Shown here: positions 1 to 7,467 of the stretch, in pieces
How the letters are laid out: each line of letters opens with the position of its first letter
How positions within the stretch are numbered: position 1 is the stretch's first letter
Source: an uncultured Opitutales bacterium
GTDB lineage: Bacteria; Verrucomicrobiota; Verrucomicrobiia; Opitutales; Intestinicryptomonadaceae
Direction: 5' to 3'
NCBI GenBank assembly: GCA_900547395.1
Contig: URGP01000002.1
Location: 62,001-126,000, forward strand
Length of the DNA stretch: 64,000 nt
Translations under genes and position numbers: made by a program
The notes under the pieces: model-generated
What the model saw: only the letters and a program-made list of their open reading frames with translations
Database searches by the model: none
Told to the model about the DNA's origin: nothing

Positions 1-518
1 CCGTCCTCGTTTATCTGCACCATAAGGCGGACTTCACCCTCGATGCCCTGCTCAAAAAGCTTGCGCGGATACTGCAACGCCCCGCGCTTTCTGCACCGCG
101 GAGTAAAATCAAGCTCGGAAATTTCAAACGCCTCGACGCCGAAATTTGAAGCGTCCCAAGCGGCACGCTCTCCATCAAATTCGGATAATCCGAAAAGAGA
201 CGCATCGCCCGCCCCCTCAACCGCAAACTTTGCAAAATCTGACGCGGGAATTTCAACTTTGATTTTTTCAGCGGAAAGTGGCAAGTTTGAAACCCGCATT
301 TCTTTAAGCGAATTTTTGTCATGGGCAATTTCAGCTTTCTTTGGCAGCAATTCAACGAACGTCCTTTTAGAGGTTTTTACAGGCTCGCAGGCGTCCCTCA
401 AAGAAAGGCATCGCGAAAAAGGAAAAACCAAAAACATCAAAACGCCTAAAAAAACCGCACAAGTCAAACTTGCGGCGTGCAGGCACAAAGGATTTGAATT
501 GCGAAACTGCGCGCTCAT
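1..518 (-). CDS. tonB: TonB-like energy transducer, 3' end beyond the window
   Basis: Reading leftwards from an ATG at 518, a frame stays open to the window edge (about 172 residues). A hydrophobic anchor at residues 10-30 follows a short cytoplasmic start, as in TonB. The last visible residues, including YPRKLFEQGIEGEV, match the start of the TonB C-terminal domain that contacts outer-membrane receptors. Its ATG overlaps the exbD stop in an ATGA arrangement, so translation is probably coupled. TonB carries proton-motive energy from ExbB/ExbD across the periplasm to active outer-membrane transporters. The middle section is short and not proline-rich, which is unusual for TonB. The end of the protein cannot be seen. 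Confidence 0.85.
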   Translation of the reverse strand, partial: MSAQFRNSNPLCLHAASLTCAVFLGVLMFLVFPFSRCLSLRDACEPVKTSKRTFVELLPKKAEIAHDKNSLKEMRVSNLPLSAEKIKVEIPASDFAKFAVEGAGDASLFGLSEFDGERAAWDASNFGVEAFEISELDFTPRCRKRGALQYPRKLFEQGIEGEVRLMVQINED

Positions 519-928
519 AATCCGCCCTCCCTTGTCTTGTCGCTTGCAATGAAAACTTTTTCTATCCCCGCGCGCGAACATGCGTCCATGATTTCCACTA
601 TCGTCGAGATTTTAACGCTCGCGTCTGAATCTATAACGGCATTTTTTTCGCCGCGCAAAGACGCTATCTTTTCGAGGGAATCAATGCTTACGTATGCCCC
701 CGCAACGCTTATTCTGCCGTTTTTTTCTACAAAAATGTTTAACGCCTTTTCAGGAGATTGCGAAGCCGTTTCCGACTTCGGGCGGTCTATTTCAAGAGCC
801 GACTTTTCCGCAAATGCCATCGTGACCACAAAAAAGATGAGCAGTATGAACATCACGTCGATAAGAGGCGAAATGTTGATTTCCGAAGACGAGTCGGGAT
901 TTTCAAAAGAGGGTTTGCGCAAGCTCAT
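515..928 (-). CDS. exbD: ExbD biopolymer transport protein
   Basis: A 137-residue ExbD/TolR family protein. After a short cytoplasmic start, the segment SEINISPLIDVMFILLIFF gives the single membrane helix, with the conserved aspartate (in PLIDVMF) needed for proton use. The periplasmic part ends in the usual small alpha/beta domain. An earlier in-frame start would give 149 residues, but the ATG at 928 overlaps the stop of the upstream exbB in an ATGA junction and fits the family start MSLRKP. It works with the ExbB proteins to power the TonB encoded just downstream. Confidence 0.92.
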   Translation of the reverse strand: MSLRKPSFENPDSSSEINISPLIDVMFILLIFFVVTMAFAEKSALEIDRPKSETASQSPEKALNIFVEKNGRISVAGAYVSIDSLEKIASLRGEKNAVIDSDASVKISTIVEIMDACSRAGIEKVFIASDKTREGGL

Positions 929-1479
929 TTTTCTTCTTCCCCCAAAATCAGGCAGGACTCGCACCTGCTTAAATTAACAAGAATTTTCTGCCTCAACATC
1001 GAGCATAACATGGCAATAATAATGGCGGGCAAAGCAATTGAAAGCCCGCACTGGGTAGTAATCAATGCGCGTGAAACACCCTCCGCGACCCCGCTCGAAG
1101 AGCCGCCGATTTCGGAAAGCGCAAACGCCATTCCCGACACCGTGCCAAGAAGCCCCAAAAGCGGCGCGATTGCGGCAAGAATTTTTATCATCGCCAAAGA
1201 GCGCGATACAGGCGGCATGATTTCGCGCCTTACCGCATCAAAGCGCGCCTTTATCATATCCCTGCCGCCGAGCGCATCTTCAAGAGTTTCAGCGTTAAAA
1301 AAAGCGCACAAATTCCGCTTTACCAAATCCGAATTTCTGCACGCCGCGTAGAATTTAAGAAGCTTGAATAAGAGCATGAACGCCGCGTAATAAAGATACG
1401 CCGCAAGCATAAAAAGCGGAAGCATCAAAACCCCGCCGCTTTTTACATACAATGCCGCCTCTTTAAAAAAACCGTCCAT
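925..1479 (-). CDS. exbB: ExbB/MotA-TolQ-PomA family proton channel, short form
   Basis: A 184-residue MotA/TolQ/ExbB protein. It has one helix near residues 18-40 and two later helices around LAAIAPLLGLLGTVSGMAFA and ALITTQCGLSIALPAIIIAM, the typical ExbB signature. I start at ATG 1479 because upstream residues in the longer frame are basic and non-conserved, and this start lies one base after the stop of the preceding exbB gene. It is the second of two ExbB proteins in this operon. Such double-ExbB clusters are known from TonB2-type systems, where the longer copy carries an extra periplasmic domain. Confidence 0.9.
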   Translation of the reverse strand: MDGFFKEAALYVKSGGVLMLPLFMLAAYLYYAAFMLLFKLLKFYAACRNSDLVKRNLCAFFNAETLEDALGGRDMIKARFDAVRREIMPPVSRSLAMIKILAAIAPLLGLLGTVSGMAFALSEIGGSSSGVAEGVSRALITTQCGLSIALPAIIIAMLCSMLRQKILVNLSRCESCLILGEEEK

Positions 1480-1480
1480 C

Positions 1481-2623
1481 TTACTTGCAATTTTTCGATA
1501 TGTATTCCGACGCCGCTTTCTCCATGTCTGACAAAATCGCCTTGCCCCTGCGCGACAAAACGGCATGCAAAACAAAAGACGGGATTGCAACCATCAAGCC
1601 GAACTCCGTCGTAATGAGCGCTTCGCTTATGCCGCCGGACATAAGCTGCGGATTTCCCGCGCCGTAAACCGACAAGTCCCCGAATGTTTTTATTATGCCC
1701 GTCACAGTTCCCAAAAGCCCCAAAAGCGGAGATATTGCCGCCGAAACCGCGACAACCCCAAGCCCCGAAAAGAGCTTTTCTCCGCAGGAAAGCATTTGCT
1801 CGTACGCAATTTCCTCTGTAAGGCTCTTTGAAATTCCGCGGTTTTCCAAAAATTTTTTGAGCATCGCAGAATGCGGCTTGGGGGCGTTTTCCGCAAGCTT
1901 CACCGCGCCCGCCTCGTCGCCCTTTTCAAGAAGCGAACTTATTTTTGCGACGCATTCGGGGCTTATCCTGCCCATCGAAAGCGATGTGAAAGCCTTAAAA
2001 ATCGAAACCAAAAACGCCATCGCGCCAAATGCCAAAATCGGATAAATCCACACGCCGCCCGCCTCGATTTTCTGCTTGAACGTGCGCGTTTTAACAAGCG
2101 GAATTTTGCCCAAAGACGTGTCAAGTTTCGCGCTAAAACGCCCGCCGCTTTCAAGCGATTTCAAGAAGTCTTCCCCATTCTGCCCGACAATGGCATAATC
2201 CAAAATTTTTGCGGAAAATATTTCCGCGTCGGCCTTTTCAAGCAATTCGGAAATTTGCGACAAAACACCGTCAAAATCGCGCGCAGGCATGATTTTTTGG
2301 GAATTTAAAGATGCTGCAAGCTCCTGAACCGCGCTTCTTAGCCCGTCATACATGGAAGTCTTTGCGGCAAGATTTTTCAACGCCAAATCGTAATTTACGG
2401 AATTTTCGCGAATTGATTTAAGCTTGGCTTCGAGCGACTTCGTCTCTTCTTCCGCCTTTAAGATTTTTTCGTTTAACTTGGCGCGTTCATCTGCTATTTG
2501 AGAGAGGGTTTGCCCGTAAGTTTTCAATAAATCCGAACATTGAACCTCCATATTTTGCAAAGCGTCGGCAAATGCAAAACAGTTTAAAAGGCAGAAAAAA
2601 ATCATAGCAGAAATTCTCTTCAT
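1481..2623 (-). CDS. Long ExbB/TolQ family protein with periplasmic coiled-coil domain (TtpC-like)
   Basis: 380 residues: a signal peptide (first 19 residues), an N-terminal region to about residue 185 rich in Glu, Lys and Ala with clear coiled-coil character at 45-75, then a MotA/TolQ/ExbB channel domain. The channel part shows a helix at about 192-212 and the signature ISPLLGLLGTVTGIIKTF plus SEALITTEFGLMVAIPS. This organisation matches the TtpC/long ExbB of Vibrio-type TonB2 systems, where the extra part reaches the periplasm. The start overlaps the stop of the DUF3450-like gene (ATGA at 2623-2620). It is likely the extra energising subunit of this TonB complex. Confidence 0.85.
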   Translation of the reverse strand: MKRISAMIFFCLLNCFAFADALQNMEVQCSDLLKTYGQTLSQIADERAKLNEKILKAEEETKSLEAKLKSIRENSVNYDLALKNLAAKTSMYDGLRSAVQELAASLNSQKIMPARDFDGVLSQISELLEKADAEIFSAKILDYAIVGQNGEDFLKSLESGGRFSAKLDTSLGKIPLVKTRTFKQKIEAGGVWIYPILAFGAMAFLVSIFKAFTSLSMGRISPECVAKISSLLEKGDEAGAVKLAENAPKPHSAMLKKFLENRGISKSLTEEIAYEQMLSCGEKLFSGLGVVAVSAAISPLLGLLGTVTGIIKTFGDLSVYGAGNPQLMSGGISEALITTEFGLMVAIPSFVLHAVLSRRGKAILSDMEKAASEYISKNCK

Positions 2624-3264
2624 TTCCCCTTCCTTTCAACTGAAATAGAAATGATTTTATGCGCCGACCTGCCGTTTAAGATGTCGATGATTTCCGAAAC
2701 TTCGGCGCATTCCGATTTTTTTAGCGCGGCGCAAATGCCGATAAAAACGGCTTCTTCGCCGTCAATCTCCCTCGCGCTCAATTCCCTTGAAGATTTTAGC
2801 GCAAAAATTCTCGCTTCGATAGCGGCTTCGGCAAACGAATAAACGTCTTTGAAAGTCCCACCAGATTCAGGCGCGCCCTTCAATACATAGAAAGCGGGCA
2901 ATTTCTGCGATTTTTCCCAAAAGCTTTTTGTAAAATCAGTCAAAGATTTTTCCAAATCAATTTCAAATTTTTTGAATTTTTCAATAGACGCCAAAATTTC
3001 TGAAGCCGCCGCCTGCGATTTTTCGCTTTCCGCCTTCGCTTCCGCGATATCATGTTTTATGCGGGCATTCAATGACCGCCGCGCGGCAAGCCTCGCTTCC
3101 AGTTCGCTTTTTTCCGCAATCCACGCCTCGTTTGCCTCGGCGATTTTTTTCAAAATATCGACTTTTTGCGCAGACTTTTCCATCAGGTCCTGCGCGGAAA
3201 AATCCGCATAAGCAAAAACCTGCAAAAACGCAGCGGCAAACATCAAAAGTTTTTTTATCTTCAT
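2620..3264 (-). CDS. DUF3450-like periplasmic coiled-coil protein of the TonB system
   Basis: 214 residues with a signal peptide (cleavage after about residue 20, AYA) and a long charged coiled coil at about residues 25-115, followed by a compact C-terminal part. Size, coiled coil and position directly before a long ExbB match the DUF3450 proteins encoded in TonB2-type operons of gamma-proteobacteria. Sequence similarity to that family is weak by eye, so the family name rests partly on context. It probably forms a periplasmic partner of the long ExbB. It begins 7 bases after the rsmD stop and ends in a 4-base overlap with the next gene. Confidence 0.6.
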   Translation of the reverse strand: MKIKKLLMFAAAFLQVFAYADFSAQDLMEKSAQKVDILKKIAEANEAWIAEKSELEARLAARRSLNARIKHDIAEAKAESEKSQAAASEILASIEKFKKFEIDLEKSLTDFTKSFWEKSQKLPAFYVLKGAPESGGTFKDVYSFAEAAIEARIFALKSSRELSAREIDGEEAVFIGICAALKKSECAEVSEIIDILNGRSAHKIISISVERKGK

Positions 3265-3271
3265 AATGAAA

Positions 3272-3832
3272 TTAAATTCTTCGCATTAAAAGCTGGGACG
3301 GCTTGCCTTTGGAATTTTTGCCAAGCCTTTTCAAGACCTCAAAAGCCGAAGTTTCGGGAGGCTCAAATTCTGCGGGAGCTTCGAGCATAACCAGAGTTTC
3401 GGGAGAGGAAAAGCGCAACAAAAGGGCGAAAATTTCATCCGATTTTTTTTGAAGCAAAGGATACGGAGCATCCGCAAAAATCAAATCAAACGGCTCTTCA
3501 AAAGATTCCGGTTTCAAATTGAAACAGTCAGCCGAAACTATCCGCGCCTCGATTTCTCCCATGGATTTTTTAATTGCAGAAACGTTTTCTTTAAGACAAA
3601 CCGCCGCCTGTCTTGAATTTTCCACAAAAACCGCGCTTCTTGCCCCCCTGCTCAGAGCCTCCAAGCCGTAAGACCCCGTTCCCGCAAAGAGGTCTAAAAC
3701 TTTCGCGCCGCTTACGAAGTCTGAAATCGAAGAAAACACGGCCTGACGCGCCGCGTCGGTTGCGGGGCGCGTGGCGTCGCCTTTCGGAGACTTTAAAATA
3801 ATTCCTCTTGCCTTTCCCGATGTAATTCTCAT
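3272..3832 (-). CDS. rsmD: 16S rRNA (guanine966-N2)-methyltransferase RsmD
   Basis: 186 residues from ATG 3832, which gives the conserved family start MRITSGKARG followed by TRPATDAARQAVF. The SAM-binding motif VLDLFAGTGSYGLEALSRGA sits near residues 45-65, with an acidic motif II (VFVEN) after it. The catalytic motif reads DAPYP where RsmD usually has DPPY or DPPF. RsmD methylates G966 of 16S rRNA during small-subunit assembly. It is the first gene of the run that continues into the TonB operon, 7 bases ahead of the DUF3450-like gene. A longer frame upstream is not conserved and would overlap the divergent LpxR-like gene. Confidence 0.92.
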   Translation of the reverse strand: MRITSGKARGIILKSPKGDATRPATDAARQAVFSSISDFVSGAKVLDLFAGTGSYGLEALSRGARSAVFVENSRQAAVCLKENVSAIKKSMGEIEARIVSADCFNLKPESFEEPFDLIFADAPYPLLQKKSDEIFALLLRFSSPETLVMLEAPAEFEPPETSAFEVLKRLGKNSKGKPSQLLMRRI

Positions 3833-3851
3833 TTTTTTATTTGATAAAATT

Positions 3852-4862
3852 ATGAAAAATTTAAAGGCTTTGTCAATCGCTCTATCAATTCTGCTCGGCT
3901 TTTTTGCGCAACTCTCACGGGCGGAAGAATGCCCTGCGCGCAAGAGTTCGATATACTTTATCGCCGAAAACGACATCGGATTTTCAGACCGCTACTATAC
4001 AAACGGCTTGAAACTCACCTATCTGTCGCCGTCGGACGACTGGCTTTTAAATAAACTGCAATTCAAATTTTTGAGGCTTTTAAATTCGGATAAATCCACC
4101 CAGACAACCCAAAGCTTGTCGCTCGGGCAGGACATGTATGTAAGCTACGACATAGATGACACAAATCCCCCCATGACAGACCGACCATACGCGGGCTGGC
4201 TCTACATCACGGACGGGACGCACATCGCGACAAAAAACACCTTAGACAGTTTCGCCATAACAATCGGGGTGGTCGGTGAAATTTCAGGTGCGGAATACAC
4301 CCAAAAAAGATACCACGAATTTATAAATGTGGATAGACCCATGGGCTGGGATACCCAGCTAAAAAACGAGCCTGCCTTCACGATATCCCTAAACCACTCG
4401 GAACGCGTGTTTGAGCATTCGCTTTCCGACAATTTCCGCACTGACTTTATCTGTTCGGCAGGCGCAAACCTTGGGACGGTATCGACGGAGGGAATTGTAA
4501 AGGGGCTGTGGCGTTTCGGATTTAACATGCCCTACTCTTTCGACGCCGCAAGAATTGAATTTTCAAGCTCCCAACAAGTGGAATACGCCATGCAAAACCG
4601 CCCCGACTGGCATGCGTACATATACGCGGGATTTGTAGGCAAAGCGGTCGGCTACAATATGTTCTTAGACGGCAACGTACTTAGAAAATACGATAGAAGC
4701 GTCGATAAGGAATGGCTTGTCGGTGAGCTTAACTTTGGCGCAAGTTTAAGATACAAAGATTTTTATGTATCCTACTCTTGGTGCGTGCGCTCCAAGGAAT
4801 ACAAAACCCAGCGCGGCGGAGTCCAATATTTTTCAACCATTATGATTGGCGGGACTTTCTAA
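3852..4862 (+). CDS. LpxR-like outer-membrane lipid A deacylase family protein (DUF2219)
   Basis: 336 residues with a signal peptide (residues 1-24, ending SRA). The N-terminal motif AENDIGFSDRYYTNG carries the Asn-Asp pair and the DRYYTNG stretch typical of DUF2219/LpxR. Later come RPYAGWLY and a His-containing motif before GWDTQLKNEP, both family hallmarks. LpxR is a 12-stranded outer-membrane barrel that removes the 3'-acyloxyacyl chain from lipid A, and the same role is inferred here. I start at ATG 3852, which gives the signal peptide. The gene runs head to head with rsmD across only 19 bases. No good ribosome binding site is visible. Confidence 0.8.
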   Translation: MKNLKALSIALSILLGFFAQLSRAEECPARKSSIYFIAENDIGFSDRYYTNGLKLTYLSPSDDWLLNKLQFKFLRLLNSDKSTQTTQSLSLGQDMYVSYDIDDTNPPMTDRPYAGWLYITDGTHIATKNTLDSFAITIGVVGEISGAEYTQKRYHEFINVDRPMGWDTQLKNEPAFTISLNHSERVFEHSLSDNFRTDFICSAGANLGTVSTEGIVKGLWRFGFNMPYSFDAARIEFSSSQQVEYAMQNRPDWHAYIYAGFVGKAVGYNMFLDGNVLRKYDRSVDKEWLVGELNFGASLRYKDFYVSYSWCVRSKEYKTQRGGVQYFSTIMIGGTF

Positions 4863-4885
4863 TATTACTGTTCTAATAAAATTTC

Positions 4886-4914
4886 TTGATAAAAATTTCA
4901 AAAATATTTTAATA
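4886..4914 (+). promoter_or_regulatory. Possible sigma70-type promoter of the first DUF1080 gene
   Basis: TTGATA at 4886-4891 and TTAATA at 4909-4914 are separated by 17 bases in an A+T-rich stretch, about 55 bases before the ATG at 4969. A ribosome binding site (GGAGG at about 4950-4954) lies at usable distance from the ATG. The -10 match is imperfect. Confidence 0.35.
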
Positions 4915-4968
4915 GCCTCCATTAGTACGCTAAATAACAGTTTTCAAACGGAGGAAATTTAAGTATTT

Positions 4969-6084
4969 ATGAAATTAAGAAACGTAATCACACTTGCCTT
5001 GGCGTTCGCAAACACCGCGCTCTTGGCATACACAAACAACTTAGTCGGCGAATATTCCGACGTTATTAAAGCCGACAAAGGTCCTTTCAAGGACAACCCC
5101 GAACTCTGCTTCCGCGTCCATAAAGAAGGCGGCGACTACAAAGTTGATATAGTCCGCGACCTGTGGAGAAGATGCAAAACCTACGCGCAATTTTCAGCAA
5201 AAGAGCAAAACGGCGAAATCGTCTTTGAAAACTTGCAACTTCCGTACCTGCAAGGCCCAAGAGCCTCTCTCACGGGCAAAATAACAAAAGACAAGGTTGA
5301 AGGCACTTACTATTTCAAGCAAAAGGAAAACGGCGTTGAAAAGGAATACACTTTCCCGTTTGAAGTAAAACGTATTGAAAGGGAATCCCCAACGCTAAAC
5401 ATGAAGCCGCCAAAAGGAGCGGCGGTCCTTTTCAACGGCTCAAATTTCTCGGAATGGAAGGCATGCAACAACAAACCAATCGCATGGAAGCTCGATAAGA
5501 AAGAAAAATCCATGATGGGCGCGCGCGACGCAAACAATCAGTCAAGCGACATCGAAACCAAGCGCAAATTCAAAAACTGCCGTCTCCACATTGAATTTAT
5601 GACGCCCGACCAGTCCGAAAGAGGCTATATGGGACAACAGAGAGGAAATTCAGGCGTATTCTTCGGCAGATTTGAAGTCCAAATCCTCGACTCTTTCGGC
5701 GCGAACGGCGAATGGGACGAATGCGGCGCGCTCTACCGCTTTATGCCCCCGCAATTCAACGCCAGCCTTCCCCCCGAAAGATGGCAGACATACGACATCG
5801 TATTCTACGGGGCGAAAGACAAAAACGGGAAGCTCGAACGCAATCCGCGCATCACGGTTTACCATAACGGCATGAAAATCCATAACGACGTGGAAATCTG
5901 GGAAGGCACTGATTATAACTCCTGCTGGAAATCACTGAAAAACCTGCGCGAACACTCATTCCCGATTAAGCTCCAATGGCACAACGAACCCGTGAAGTTC
6001 CGCAATATCTGGATTGAAGAAATCAAGGATGAAGACGTGGCAATCATTCCCGAAATAATCACGAAAAAGAATTTCCGCGAGTAG
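4969..6084 (+). CDS. Secreted DUF1080 (3-keto-disaccharide hydrolase-type) protein, copy A
   Basis: 371 residues with an N-terminal signal (residues 1-20). Residues 22-135 form a domain I do not recognise, shared only with the neighbouring copy. From GAAVLFNGSNFSEWK (about residue 145) to the end it is a DUF1080 domain (PF06439), a concanavalin-like jelly roll with family motifs such as GNSGVFFGRFEVQILDSFG and the closing WHNEPVKFRNIWIEE. DUF1080 proteins of the 3-keto-glycoside pathways act on sugars oxidised at C3 by Gfo/Idh/MocA-type dehydrogenases. Its exact substrate is unknown. A GGAGG site precedes the ATG. It is followed by a terminator and a close paralogue, so each copy probably has its own transcript. 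Confidence 0.88.
   Translation: MKLRNVITLALAFANTALLAYTNNLVGEYSDVIKADKGPFKDNPELCFRVHKEGGDYKVDIVRDLWRRCKTYAQFSAKEQNGEIVFENLQLPYLQGPRASLTGKITKDKVEGTYYFKQKENGVEKEYTFPFEVKRIERESPTLNMKPPKGAAVLFNGSNFSEWKACNNKPIAWKLDKKEKSMMGARDANNQSSDIETKRKFKNCRLHIEFMTPDQSERGYMGQQRGNSGVFFGRFEVQILDSFGANGEWDECGALYRFMPPQFNASLPPERWQTYDIVFYGAKDKNGKLERNPRITVYHNGMKIHNDVEIWEGTDYNSCWKSLKNLREHSFPIKLQWHNEPVKFRNIWIEEIKDEDVAIIPEIITKKNFRE
5428..5582 (+). repeat. 155-bp block identical to 6761-6915 in the paralogous gene
   Basis: Every base from 5428 to 5582 matches 6761 to 6915, while the flanking codons differ at many silent and some coding positions. It covers the start of the DUF1080 domain in both copies. The sharp borders suggest gene conversion between the tandem genes. 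Confidence 0.95.
6014..6083 (+). repeat. 70-bp block identical to 7344-7413 at the 3' ends of both DUF1080 genes
   Basis: The last 23 codons of copy A, up to the second base of its stop codon (TAG versus TAA), are identical to copy B at 7344-7413. Codons just before the block differ. This is a second homogenised patch in the pair. Confidence 0.95.
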
Positions 6085-6110
6085 CTCCGGACAAAAAAAT
6101 AGCAAAACCT

Positions 6111-6142
6111 CAAAAAACCGCGCAAATTAGCGCGTTTTTTTT
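6111..6142 (+). terminator. Rho-independent terminator after DUF1080 copy A
   Basis: A run of A leads into the stem CGCGC (6119-6123), loop AAATTA and GCGCG (6130-6134), followed by eight T. It lies 27 bases after the stop codon. Confidence 0.75.
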
Positions 6143-6226
6143 GTTTCCCCGCAAATTTTACGCCCCAAACTGCGTTGTTTTTTCTTAAATTTTCGCCAAC
6201 GAGAATATTATTTAAAACATTTTGAC

Positions 6227-6256
6227 TTGAAGAAATCACCAATAATTTTTTATAAT
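6227..6256 (+). promoter_or_regulatory. Probable sigma70-type promoter of DUF1080 copy B
   Basis: TTGAAG at 6227-6232 and a perfect TATAAT at 6251-6256 are separated by 18 bases, 45 bases before the ATG at 6302. It sits between the terminator of copy A and the start of copy B, so copy B can be transcribed on its own. Confidence 0.55.
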
Positions 6257-6301
6257 TCGTAGTTAAGTGTAATTATATGGCGGATAAAAAAGGAAAAATT
6301 T

Positions 6302-7414
6302 ATGAAGATAAAATCAATTTTGGCGATTGCGGCAATGTTTTCAACGGGCGCACTTTTAGCTTACACTAACGATCTCGTAGGCGAATATTGTGGCGAAATA
6401 AAGGCTCAAAGGGGACCGTTCAATGTGAACCCCGAGCTGTGTTTTAGAGTGCATAAAGAAGGCGATAACTACAAGGTTGAAATCATGCGCGACTTGTGGC
6501 GCAGATGTAAAACTTACGCAAGTTTCAACACCAAAGAGCAAGACGGTGAAATTATCATTCAAAATTGCCGCCTATCATATCTTTTGGGTCCACAGGTTAC
6601 GCTCAACGGCAAAATCACAAAAGACAAGGTTGAAGGCACTTACTATTTCAAGCAGAACGAAAACGGTGTCGAAAAAGAATATACATTCCCCTTTGAAGTA
6701 AAGCGCATCGAAAGGCAATCCCCCACCTTGAACATGAAAGCCCCCAAAGGCGCAACGGTTCTTTTCAACGGCTCAAATTTCTCGGAATGGAAGGCATGCA
6801 ACAACAAACCAATCGCATGGAAGCTCGATAAGAAAGAAAAATCCATGATGGGCGCGCGCGACGCAAACAATCAGTCAAGCGACATCGAAACCAAGCGCAA
6901 ATTCAAAAACTGCCGCCTCCACATGGAATTTATGATACCCGACCAGTCTGAAAGAGAAATTGCGCCGGGGCGCGGCAATTCTGGATTGTTCTTAGGCAGG
7001 TTTGAAGTGCAAATTATCGATTCTTTCGGACTAGACGGCAAGTGGGACGAATGCGGCTCGCTCTACCGCTTTTTTCCGCCGCAAATAAACGCTTGCCTTC
7101 CCCCCGAAAGATGGCAAACATACGATGTAATTTTCTACGGCGCAAAGGAAAAAAACGGCAGGCTCGAACGCTACCCACGTATAACAGTCTACCATAACGG
7201 CATTAGAATCCATAACGATATTGAAATTTGGGAAGGCACAGAATATTTTTCGAGAGATAAAGATTTAAAAAACCTGCGCGAACAACCCGTCCCGATTAAA
7301 TTGCAGTGGCACGGCGACCCCGTAAAATTCCGCAACATCTGGGTTGAAGAAATCAAGGATGAAGACGTGGCAATCATTCCCGAAATAATCACGAAAAAGA
7401 ATTTCCGCGAGTAA
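6302..7414 (+). CDS. Secreted DUF1080 (3-keto-disaccharide hydrolase-type) protein, copy B
   Basis: 370 residues, the same architecture as the preceding gene: signal peptide, unnamed N-terminal domain (about 22-135) and a C-terminal DUF1080 jelly roll. Most positions match copy A. The differences cluster around residues 216-245 (EREIAPGRGNSGLFLGRFEV) and 310-330, which lie in loops of the DUF1080 domain and could change substrate preference. An AAGGA site precedes the ATG. Two blocks are base-for-base identical to copy A (6761-6915 and 7344-7413). It is followed by its own terminator. Extracytoplasmic location is expected from the signal sequence. Confidence 0.88.
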   Translation: MKIKSILAIAAMFSTGALLAYTNDLVGEYCGEIKAQRGPFNVNPELCFRVHKEGDNYKVEIMRDLWRRCKTYASFNTKEQDGEIIIQNCRLSYLLGPQVTLNGKITKDKVEGTYYFKQNENGVEKEYTFPFEVKRIERQSPTLNMKAPKGATVLFNGSNFSEWKACNNKPIAWKLDKKEKSMMGARDANNQSSDIETKRKFKNCRLHMEFMIPDQSEREIAPGRGNSGLFLGRFEVQIIDSFGLDGKWDECGSLYRFFPPQINACLPPERWQTYDVIFYGAKEKNGRLERYPRITVYHNGIRIHNDIEIWEGTEYFSRDKDLKNLREQPVPIKLQWHGDPVKFRNIWVEEIKDEDVAIIPEIITKKNFRE

Positions 7415-7439
7415 GAAATTAAAATCTTTTTTGTTTTGC

Positions 7440-7467
7440 GGGCGCATGTTTTTTTGCGCCCTTTTTT
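7440..7467 (+). terminator. Rho-independent terminator after DUF1080 copy B
   Basis: Stem GGGCGC (7440-7445) and GCGCCC (7456-7461) with a T-rich loop, followed by six T. It reaches the stop codon of the convergent gene at 7466. Confidence 0.75.

Noticed and set aside
758..1351. Long plus-strand frames antisense to the TonB operon
   Set aside because: They run opposite clear ExbB/ExbD coding sequence, carry no domain, and arise from the low stop frequency in complements of Ala/Lys/Glu-rich genes. The same applies to many antisense frames across the window.
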